A program made the position numbers and the translations under genes. The notes beneath the pieces are model-generated. The model had not been told where the DNA came from. It ran no database searches and saw nothing but the letters and a program-made list of their open reading frames with translations. From Sphingobacterium sp. (GTDB taxonomy: Bacteria > Bacteroidota > Bacteroidia > Sphingobacteriales > Sphingobacteriaceae): a stretch of 5,034 nt of DNA. Positions 1-4,580 of this stretch are shown one piece after another. The first letter of the stretch is position 1. Each line of letters begins with the position of its first letter. The stretch is from the NCBI GenBank assembly GCA_030146225.1, contig JASLCA010000089.1, forward strand, positions 1-5,034. The letters are read 5' to 3'.

Positions 1-582
1 GTTTATATGGGGATGGGCGAGCCCTTGTTAAACTATAGTGGGGTGATGAAGTCTATCGAGCGGATAACAGCTCCAGATGGACTAAATATGGCTGCTAAGC
101 GTATTACGGTCTCTACGGCAGGGATTGCGAAGATGATTAAGAAGCTAGGAGATGATGAAGTTCGTTTTAACCTAGCATTGTCCTTGCATGCTGCAAATGA
201 TAAGAAGCGGAATGAGATTATGCCAATTAATGAGCAAAACTCCTTAAAGGCATTAGCTGAAGCTTTGAAGTATTTCTATGCCAAGACTAAAACCCCAATT
301 ACCTTTGAATATATTGTTTTTAACGACTTCAATGATGAGCTTGAAGATGCAAAGGAACTAGCGCGCTTTTGTAAGCACGTTCCCTGCAAGGTTAATATAA
401 TTGAATACAACCCGATCGCCCTGGCTGATTTTGTAAATGCCGATGCCGATAAGATTGATGACTTTGCGGCATACCTCCGCTCTCAAGGTGTAATTACCAA
501 TGTTCGTCGAAGCCGAGGCAAGGATATTGATGCCGCTTGTGGGCAGCTGGCTATTAAAGAAGAGGATTCGGAGGCGGTATAA
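1..582 (+). CDS. rlmN: RlmN, 23S rRNA (adenine2503-C2)-methyltransferase, 3' part only
   Basis: This is the C-terminal 193 residues of a radical-SAM RNA methyltransferase that puts a C2 methyl group on A2503 of 23S rRNA and, in E. coli, also on A37 of some tRNAs. The frame is open from base 1 (Val-Tyr, then MGMGEPLLNY), so the 5' end lies outside the window; the ATG at 7 is internal. Visible family motifs are the SAM-binding GMGEP near the start, LALSLHA (about bases 166-192), the EY-x3-ND stretch, and the C-terminal RSRGKDIDAACGQL. The Cys in AACGQL (codon 538-540) corresponds to E. coli Cys355, which is methylated during catalysis. The N-terminal RNA-binding domain and the CxxxCxxC iron-sulfur motif are not in view. 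About half of the usual 340-390 residue protein is present. Nothing suggests it is broken; truncation is by the window edge. Confidence 0.96.
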   Translation, partial: VYMGMGEPLLNYSGVMKSIERITAPDGLNMAAKRITVSTAGIAKMIKKLGDDEVRFNLALSLHAANDKKRNEIMPINEQNSLKALAEALKYFYAKTKTPITFEYIVFNDFNDELEDAKELARFCKHVPCKVNIIEYNPIALADFVNADADKIDDFAAYLRSQGVITNVRRSRGKDIDAACGQLAIKEEDSEAV

Positions 583-617
583 GTTGTTGTAATACTGCGT
601 GTTACTGCTGTGTTGTG

Positions 618-650
618 TAAGCCTAATGGCTAGGTTTAATCAATTTTTTT
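618..650 (+). terminator. Candidate intrinsic terminator of rlmN
   Basis: An 8-bp stem (TAAGCCTA at 618-625 pairing with TAGGTTTA at 631-638, one G-U wobble, loop ATGGC) is followed by five bases and then seven T's (644-650). It starts 36 bp after the rlmN stop codon. The stem is only moderately GC-rich and the T-run is set back from it, so termination may be weak. It overlaps the region that should hold the comF promoter. Confidence 0.4.
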
Positions 651-651
651 G

Positions 652-659
652 TAAGTTTG
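652..659 (+). promoter_or_regulatory. Candidate comF promoter, -7 box TAAGTTTG
   Basis: TAAGTTTG exactly fits the Bacteroidota -7 consensus TAnnTTTG. The best -33 match is weak (ATG at 626-628, one mismatch from TTG, 23-bp spacing), and it lies in the loop of the preceding hairpin. Transcription starting about 5-8 bases downstream would give a leader of roughly 15 bases before the ATG at 681. It would also place the alternative TTG start (657) upstream of the transcript. Confidence 0.4.
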
Positions 660-680
660 GTTAACCGAATTAAGCATATT

Positions 681-1370
681 ATGGCCTTCAAAACTTATTG
701 GGATAGCTTCTTAGCTATCCTTTTTCCGCCCTATTGCGTAGCCTGTTCGCAATTATTGGTCAGGCAAGAACAGTTTATCTGTAGCGCCTGTCAATTTCAT
801 CTCCCCGTACTGGATCATCATTTTTTTCCAAACAATGAAGTTGTAAAACGATTAATGGGAAAAGTACCATTGGTCTATGGCTTAGCTTACCTAAAATTTT
901 CCCAGTCCTCTATCGTGCAGCAGATTCTTCATCAGCTAAAATATCAGGGCAGAAAGGATTTGGCAGTTTATTTTGGGAGGTTAATGGGGCAGCAGCTTGT
1001 CCTTGGGCTAGCGGACAGGCCTGTAGATGTAATCGTGCCCATAGCCCTGCATCGGCGTAAACTTAAAGCCAGAGGCTATAATCAGTCGGAGTTCCTGGCC
1101 GCGGGCATCGCGCAGATCTTGCAAGTACCATTGGATAGCAAGTCACTTATTCGGCATCAAGACAATGCCAGTCAGACTAAGTTTTGGGGGAGTGAGCGTT
1201 TTGAAAATGTTGAGCATGCATTTAGCTGTATAGCAAAGCACTTGCAAGGAAAGCATATCCTATTGGTGGACGATGTCCTTACCACGGGAGCGACCGTAAC
1301 GGCTGCGGCAACCTGTCTTTTACAAGTCCCAGACACAAAGCTCTCGGTAGCCCTGCTTGCGCTAGCCTAA
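681..1370 (+). CDS. comF: ComF family protein (phosphoribosyltransferase-like, DNA uptake/competence-type)
   Basis: The product is 229 residues, usual for ComF/GntX proteins. It has an N-terminal zinc-binding module with Cys19, Cys22, Cys34 and Cys37 (C-x2-C-x11-C-x2-C) right after the typical LFPPYC start. The middle carries the conserved VPIALHRRKLKARGYNQ stretch (about 119-135) and an NASQT...ER motif. The C-terminus holds the PRPP-binding loop ILLVDDVLTTGAT (193-205). In naturally transformable bacteria ComF helps bring transforming single-stranded DNA across the inner membrane; the reaction, if any, of the transferase fold is unknown, and many non-competent species also carry it. I chose ATG 681 over the in-frame TTG at 657 because family members begin just before the LFPPxC motif and because 657 lies inside a promoter-like box. 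No Shine-Dalgarno sequence is visible. The gene is downstream of rlmN but probably transcribed separately, and its 3' end nearly touches a convergent gene. Confidence 0.92.
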   Translation: MAFKTYWDSFLAILFPPYCVACSQLLVRQEQFICSACQFHLPVLDHHFFPNNEVVKRLMGKVPLVYGLAYLKFSQSSIVQQILHQLKYQGRKDLAVYFGRLMGQQLVLGLADRPVDVIVPIALHRRKLKARGYNQSEFLAAGIAQILQVPLDSKSLIRHQDNASQTKFWGSERFENVEHAFSCIAKHLQGKHILLVDDVLTTGATVTAAATCLLQVPDTKLSVALLALA

Positions 1371-1373
1371 TAA

Positions 1374-1496
1374 CTACCTGCGCTTGCCACTGCTAACCGA
1401 GGGGCAGCCACAATCCCGCTTAAAGATGCCGCATGACTGCAGGCAGAGAAAGCCCAGCAGTAAGAGCAATAAATAGCTTATTTTTACCTTTTTCAT
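1374..1496 (-). CDS. Tiny cysteine-rich lipoprotein (40 residues)
   Basis: This short frame reads ATG at 1496 to TAG at 1374-1376. It encodes MKKVKISY, then a run of six leucines and a hydrophobic stretch, then a lipobox LQSC with Cys22 as the predicted lipidated residue, followed by GIFKRDCGCPSVSSGKRR. The Lys-rich N-terminus, hydrophobic core and S-C-G lipobox form a complete signal peptidase II signal. The mature peptide is only about 19 residues, with a CGCP motif and a basic tail. Its stop codon is 3 bp from the convergent comF stop. It lies 75 bp downstream of the VanZ gene on the same strand, so it could be cotranscribed with it; no convincing promoter or Shine-Dalgarno sequence of its own was found in that gap. 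The function is unknown. Very small CxCP lipoproteins are, from general knowledge, a recurring and under-annotated type in Bacteroidota; I have not confirmed homologs. Confidence 0.72.
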   Translation of the reverse strand: MKKVKISYLLLLLLGFLCLQSCGIFKRDCGCPSVSSGKRR

Positions 1497-1571
1497 AGTC
1501 CGTAATATATTTTCAAAACCGCAATAGTTTTACGCAGCTGCTAAATCTTAGACCTCAATCTCTACTTCGCA

Positions 1572-1961
1572 TTAATTAGTGCTGTTTTTCCGTTGATAAA
1601 GCACCAAGAAACTAAACAAGGCCATCCCTATTCCTACAAAATCTGCAAAGATATCCCACCAATCAGCTTGTCTATCGGCGGAAAGATAGTATTGTATGCC
1701 CTCTGTAAGAAAGGCGAAAAACCCGCTAATAAGCAAGGCTACAAACATTAATGTGAGTTTGTAGCTGTTATGCCTCGTCTGCCGAACAGAGCCTTGCAGC
1801 AGGAAAATGGTAAAGACAAAGAAAAATCCACAATGGGCTAATTTGTCAAAGCCCGCAAAGTAATTCGTGCGCGGCAAGTCATTTGAAGGCATTGACATCA
1901 GCGCTAACATAATTATTAACCAAAGGATTGTCAATGCATAGTTATTTAAGAAACGAAGCAT
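1572..1961 (-). CDS. VanZ family integral membrane protein
   Basis: The product is 129 residues with four predicted membrane helices, at about residues 7-25, 41-57, 69-88 and 104-122. The VanZ-like signature is present: SMPSNDLP after helix 1, the D-K-L-x-H motif (Asp39 to His43) at the start of helix 2, T-E-G-I-Q at 86-90 in helix 3, and R97, D100, D103 and D107 leading into helix 4 and its glycine-containing end. The family is named after enterococcal VanZ, which gives low-level teicoplanin resistance; the molecular function is not established, and most chromosomal members have no known link to glycopeptides. It should sit in the inner membrane. The start ATG (1961) is the only sensible one, placing MLRFLNNY directly before helix 1. 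It is divergent from padR and upstream of the small lipoprotein gene. I saw no clean TAnnTTTG box for it on the minus strand. Confidence 0.88.
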   Translation of the reverse strand: MLRFLNNYALTILWLIIMLALMSMPSNDLPRTNYFAGFDKLAHCGFFFVFTIFLLQGSVRQTRHNSYKLTLMFVALLISGFFAFLTEGIQYYLSADRQADWWDIFADFVGIGMALFSFLVLYQRKNSTN

Positions 1962-1973
1962 CGCTTAAACTTC

Positions 1974-2024
1974 GCTTTTTTTAGCCGCTTTTCAAAGAAA
2001 TACTATAAAAAAAGCTTTTTTTAG
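1974..2024. repeat. Direct repeat GCTTTTTTTAG, two copies 40 bp apart
   Basis: The 11-mer GCTTTTTTTAG is found at 1974-1984 and again at 2014-2024, an exact 40-bp offset. It lies just upstream of the VanZ gene, in the divergent intergenic region. The T7 and A7 tracts are spaced about four helical turns apart and could bend DNA, or the repeats could be protein-binding sites. No function can be assigned from sequence. Confidence 0.5.
2006..2023. repeat. Perfect 18-bp palindrome TAAAAAAAGCTTTTTTTA
   Basis: This is a perfect palindrome with no loop, made of A7 and T7 around a GC centre and flanked by one T-A pair. It contains most of the second copy of the GCTTTTTTTAG repeat. It has no GC-rich stem, so it is not a normal intrinsic terminator. 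It may be an intrinsically bent or easily melted element between the two divergent transcription units. Confidence 0.5.
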
Positions 2025-2067
2025 GATGAATGATACCTAAGATTAATTTTTAAGATAAAATTATTTC

Positions 2068-2080
2068 CCTGAAAATCAGG
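2068..2080. other. Small inverted repeat CCTGA-aaa-TCAGG
   Basis: This is a perfect 5-bp inverted repeat with a 3-bp centre, about 30 bp upstream of the larger palindrome at the padR promoter. It has no T-run, so it is not a terminator. It could be an operator for either divergent gene or chance. Confidence 0.25.
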
Positions 2081-2109
2081 ACGTTGTTATTATTCTTTTA
2101 AAAAATATA

Positions 2110-2130
2110 GTACTATGTATTGCATAGTAC
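2110..2130. promoter_or_regulatory. Inverted-repeat operator over the padR promoter
   Basis: The perfect 8-bp arms GTACTATG (2110-2117) and CATAGTAC (2123-2130) flank a 5-bp centre, TATTG. The centre contains the TTG that fits the -33 element of the padR promoter, so a dimer bound here would block RNA polymerase. PadR proteins are dimeric winged-helix repressors that often bind inverted repeats in their own promoters, and the ATGT and AT-rich core is compatible with that. The assignment to this PadR is inferred from position and symmetry. Confidence 0.7.
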
Positions 2131-2151
2131 AGGCTAAAGCATATATCTTTG
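2120..2151 (+). promoter_or_regulatory. padR-pspC promoter (-33 TTG, -7 TATCTTTG)
   Basis: TTG at 2120-2122 and TATCTTTG at 2144-2151 are separated by 21 bp and fit the Bacteroidota promoter pattern (TTG, about 17-23 bp, TAnnTTTG). The -7 box ends only 7 bp before the padR ATG at 2159. Transcription should therefore begin at or within a few bases of the start codon, giving a leaderless or almost leaderless message. Confidence 0.7.
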
Positions 2152-2158
2152 TATTAAC

Positions 2159-2500
2159 ATGATAGCTGAAAATACACAAACCCAAATGAGGAAAGGGATA
2201 CTGGAATACTGTATCCTTTCCATAATTTCCCGAGGGGAAATATATGCCTCAGATATTATCAGTGAGCTGAAAGTCGCCCAGCTGCTGATTGTAGAGGGTA
2301 CATTATATCCTTTGCTGACACGCCTAAAGAATAATGGCTTGCTGAGTTATAATTGGAAGGAGTCTAGCTCGGGGCCTCCTCGGAAGTATTATCAGATCAC
2401 AGCAGAAGGCAGGGATGTACTCGAAAGACTTGATGTCACTTGGAAAGAGCTCATATTTGCAGTAGAAACCTCGCTACAAGGAAGAAATAATAACAATTAA
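2159..2500 (+). CDS. PadR family transcriptional regulator
   Basis: The product is 113 residues, a short PadR protein consisting of little more than the winged-helix domain. After a brief N-terminal arm, helix 1 begins at MRKGILEYCILSII (10-23). The recognition-helix region EGTLYPLLTRLKNNGLL (46-62) follows, then the wing with SGPPRKYYQIT (71-81) and a C-terminal helix (about 83-105) for dimerisation. These YPLLxRL and GPPRKYY motifs are diagnostic of the family. The start at 2159 is preferred to the internal ATG at 2186 because the ENTQTQMRKG stretch is typical of Bacteroidota homologs. It probably represses its own operon through the inverted repeat at 2110-2130. The pspC-like gene starts 20 bp after its stop with no terminator or promoter between them, so the two are cotranscribed. 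PadR regulators respond to diverse ligands; the inducer here cannot be told from sequence. Confidence 0.93.
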   Translation: MIAENTQTQMRKGILEYCILSIISRGEIYASDIISELKVAQLLIVEGTLYPLLTRLKNNGLLSYNWKESSSGPPRKYYQITAEGRDVLERLDVTWKELIFAVETSLQGRNNNN

Positions 2501-2520
2501 TCAACTATATAACTAAGGTC

Positions 2521-4221
2521 ATGAATAAGACAATAATCATAAACATAAATAGCATTGTGTTCCATATTGAGGAGGACGCGTATGAGACATTACGGAGCTA
2601 TATGATTGATATAAAGAAGCATTTCGGTAATACTGCTGAGAGTAAAGAAATTCTAGAGGATATCGAGAACAGGATTGCCGAGATGTTCAATGAGCGTATA
2701 CAGACAGGACGTAAAGAAGTACTTAATCTTTCGGATGTACAGGAGGTTATTGCGCAGATGGGTCAGGTGAGTGATTTTGAAATCTCTGAAGAGCATAATA
2801 ATAGTCAATACCAGCAGGCACAGCAGGAGCATGCATCCGATCTTTTCGGGAAGAAGTTGATGCGAGATCCAGATGATAAACTCCTGGGTGGGGTTTGTAG
2901 TGGCTTGGCACATTATTTTAATATGGAGCCGCGATGGGCACGGGTGCTATTTATGCTCTTTGTCTTGATTGGGGGCTCTGGCTTCCTGGTCTATATTATT
3001 TTATGGATAGTAATGCCTCAGGCCGAAACCCGTGCCGACAAGATGGCTATGCGTGGGGAGGAACCAAACTTGCAAAACTTTAAAAAATCTTTTGAAGAGG
3101 AGGTTAAAAGCTTTTCAAGTAGTTTTTCAGGTGCAGGTGAGCAGCTGGGGCGCAGTGCGCAATCTGCCGGAAGCTTTGCGACCGTATTCTTAAAATTAAT
3201 TGCGAAGATGCTAGCTTGGTTTATCTTAATTATGACGGCATTAAGTCTTTTGGGCTTGTTTATATTCTACGCCTTTAACTTGATGAATCTGTTTGGCCTA
3301 GAAAACCCTATGATATTCCCGCCTTTGGAGAATCTATCCACTGATGATGCTATTATTGCCATTACATTTGGCTTTTTAGCAACGGGAATTCCTTTGTTCG
3401 CCTTTGCCCTTTTATTGATTCGACTATTGTTTAAAACCGAAAAATTAAATAGCTATCTCTCCTTGTCTCTGTTTGCAACATGGCTCGTTGCCGTATTGGG
3501 TATTATTTACTTTAGTGTGTCTACCGCACAAGATTTTAGAGAGAAAAGCACCATTAGTATACAGCGAAGTATTAACCCTAAAGATGTGTATAGCTTTAAC
3601 GAAAAGGATGTTCGCATCTTAGATGCTACAGAGCAAGATTCCTTAAAGTCTAGGTTTAATATGCCATTGGACGGAACCGACCTGCGCAAGCAGCTGATAA
3701 GTAATATTGGTATTTCATTTGAAAGTGTGGACTCCTTGAGTAAGCCCTATATTCAATACAACTATACCGCTAAGGGCAGGACCTATGACTTGGCTTCTGA
3801 GCGGGCAAAGAATATTGTCTATGAGGCTGTTCAGGATAATGATGGAATCTTGTTCCCGAGTCATTTCTTGTTGCGCGAGCGGGCTTTGGATAGAGATCAA
3901 TATGTTGGGGTAGTTATTTACTTGCCTGTGGGATCTCGCGTATTGCTCAATCAGGAGTTAGAGCGAAAGCTACGCGGACTATCCTTTTATGAATGTCGTA
4001 TAAATTACCAGGATGCGGATTATCAACAGGTAACCGAATGGAAGATGACAAAGACAGGCTTGGTATGTAGTCAAGCGGCCAAGCAGGAGAAGACTGAAGA
4101 GGTAATTGAAGAAGTGATTGTTGTTGAAACCAAGCAGGACAGCTTAGCTACAGCTGCCAAGGTCAATGGGGCTACAGTTGTTGCGGACAAGGAAATTAAA
4201 GCCAGCTCTAAACAGCAATAA
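2521..4221 (+). CDS. PspC domain-containing multi-spanning membrane protein
   Basis: The product is 566 residues, far longer than the roughly 120-residue PspC of E. coli but typical of Bacteroidota PspC fusions. In order it has an N-terminal domain (1-90, MNKTIIININSIVFHIEEDAY...LEDIENRIAEMF, mixed strand and helix); a polar Gln/Glu/His linker (90-110); the PspC domain (111-168) with RDPDDKLLGGVCSGLAHYF and a hydrophobic segment split by GGSG; a charged segment (169-220); three further membrane helices (about 222-254, 277-304, 311-334); a soluble domain (335-515) with strand-rich pieces such as VGVVIYLPVGSRVLL; and a Lys/Glu/Gln-rich tail (516-566). PspC proteins take part in phage-shock-type envelope stress sensing. 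No PspA or PspB is present here. The positive-inside pattern favours a periplasmic C-terminus. There is no proper Shine-Dalgarno sequence; an AAGG lies only 2 bases before ATG 2521. The gene is the last of its operon and is followed by a strong terminator. Confidence 0.9.
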   Translation: MNKTIIININSIVFHIEEDAYETLRSYMIDIKKHFGNTAESKEILEDIENRIAEMFNERIQTGRKEVLNLSDVQEVIAQMGQVSDFEISEEHNNSQYQQAQQEHASDLFGKKLMRDPDDKLLGGVCSGLAHYFNMEPRWARVLFMLFVLIGGSGFLVYIILWIVMPQAETRADKMAMRGEEPNLQNFKKSFEEEVKSFSSSFSGAGEQLGRSAQSAGSFATVFLKLIAKMLAWFILIMTALSLLGLFIFYAFNLMNLFGLENPMIFPPLENLSTDDAIIAITFGFLATGIPLFAFALLLIRLLFKTEKLNSYLSLSLFATWLVAVLGIIYFSVSTAQDFREKSTISIQRSINPKDVYSFNEKDVRILDATEQDSLKSRFNMPLDGTDLRKQLISNIGISFESVDSLSKPYIQYNYTAKGRTYDLASERAKNIVYEAVQDNDGILFPSHFLLRERALDRDQYVGVVIYLPVGSRVLLNQELERKLRGLSFYECRINYQDADYQQVTEWKMTKTGLVCSQAAKQEKTEEVIEEVIVVETKQDSLATAAKVNGATVVADKEIKASSKQQ

Positions 4222-4238
4222 GCCTAATTTTTATAGTT

Positions 4239-4292
4239 AGCAGCGGTCAAAAACTTGCCTTCAGGCAGGTTTTTTGACCGCTGCTTTTTTTT
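4239..4292 (+). terminator. Strong intrinsic terminator of the padR-pspC operon
   Basis: A 15-bp uninterrupted outer stem (4239-4253 with 4271-4285) continues, past a bulged T at 4270, into a 6-bp inner stem (CTTGCC 4254-4259 with GGCAGG 4264-4269, one G-U pair) closed by a TTCA loop. A run of eight T's (4285-4292) follows directly. The hairpin starts 17 bp after the pspC stop. The upstream flank is not A-rich right at the stem base, so it should act mainly on the plus-strand transcript. Confidence 0.93.
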
Positions 4293-4448
4293 GCTACCCC
4301 TAGGACTTAAGGATGTCTCTTTTAAGGTTTGTATTTCAGCTGCTTAGCTGATTTTGTGACTTCCACTTAGCATTTTAATGAAATTATTACGGAAGGCATG
4401 CAACCCTATTCGGCTTTTTGACGTCTTTCTAATAAGTAGTATGCATCT
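4293..4448. other. Intergenic DNA with no supported gene
   Basis: This AT-rich stretch follows the terminator. The only structure seen is a 6-bp hairpin with a 4-base loop (TCAGCT 4336-4341, AGCTGA 4346-4351) trailed by four T's, too weak to call a terminator. A 35-codon frame at 4378-4485 has no recognisable features and was not called. The region probably belongs to the upstream control region of the following gene. Confidence 0.4.
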
Positions 4449-4477
4449 TTTACCGACAAAATTGCCGCATTTACCGA
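4449..4477. promoter_or_regulatory. Direct repeat TTTACCGA x2, 21-bp period
   Basis: TTTACCGA occurs at 4449-4456 and 4470-4477, exactly 21 bp apart (two helical turns), so both copies face the same side of the DNA. They sit about 30 bp upstream of the likely -33 element of the next gene, a suitable place for an activator. The layout of short direct repeats with a 21-bp period resembles sites of LytTR-type response regulators, but the sequence does not clearly match that consensus. The regulator is unknown. Confidence 0.4.
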
Positions 4478-4505
4478 ATAAATAGATGGGGTCGTCTAAA
4501 ACCCG

Positions 4506-4536
4506 TTTAGTAGTTGTCCGGACTACTGTACTTTTG
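4506..4536 (+). promoter_or_regulatory. Promoter of the outer membrane protein gene (-7 TACTTTTG)
   Basis: TACTTTTG at 4529-4536 exactly fits TAnnTTTG. TTTA at 4506-4509 is one mismatch from the TTTG -33 element and lies 19 bp upstream, the expected spacing. The transcript would start around 4541-4544 and have a leader of about 40 bases before the ATG at 4581. Confidence 0.6.
4509..4527. promoter_or_regulatory. Inverted repeat AGTAGT-n7-ACTACT between promoter elements
   Basis: Perfect 6-bp arms AGTAGT (4509-4514) and ACTACT (4522-4527) surround a 7-bp centre, TGTCCGG. The repeat fills the spacer between the -33 and -7 elements, a position where a bound protein could repress or re-shape the promoter. 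It has a loose TAGTA...TACT resemblance to the arms at 2110-2130, but the spacing and core differ. It could also form a hairpin, but lies upstream of the predicted transcript start. Confidence 0.45.
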
Positions 4537-4580
4537 AATTACAAACTAACAAACAAACATTATTAAGTTAAACATTAGAG
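4537..4580 (+). promoter_or_regulatory. A-rich leader without Shine-Dalgarno sequence
   Basis: The 44 bases before the ATG are rich in A and nearly free of G, with repeated AAAC units (ACAAACTAACAAACAAAC, 4541-4558). No GGAGG-like sequence is present. Unstructured A-rich leaders are known to support efficient translation in Bacteroidota, which favours 4581 as the real start. Confidence 0.5.

Noticed and set aside
657..680. TTG start extending comF by eight residues
   Set aside because: The TTG overlaps a TAnnTTTG promoter box, and the family normally starts just before the LFPPxC motif, which fits ATG 681.
1497..1571. Inverted repeat AAAAC-n7-GTTTT (1515-1531) as terminator of the VanZ gene
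   Set aside because: It has a weak AT-rich 5-bp stem and no T-run after it on the minus strand, so read-through into the lipoprotein gene is as likely.
2653..2913. Minus-strand open frame of 86 codons inside the pspC gene
   Set aside because: It is wholly antisense to a well-supported coding region, shows no domain or signal, and is explained by the codon pattern of the plus-strand gene.
3507..3900. Two minus-strand open frames of about 60 codons (3507-3689 and 3715-3900)
   Set aside because: Both lie antisense inside the pspC gene, have no recognisable motifs and no promoter, and look like shadows of the real gene.
4336..4355. Hairpin TCAGCT-GCTT-AGCTGA followed by TTTT as a second terminator
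   Set aside because: The stem is only 6 bp with four T's, and a much stronger terminator lies about 50 bp upstream with no gene between.
4378..4485. 35-codon plus-strand frame beginning MKLLRKACNP
   Set aside because: It has no proper signal peptide, lipobox or domain, no promoter close by, and it covers the direct repeat that looks regulatory; chance is the simpler explanation.
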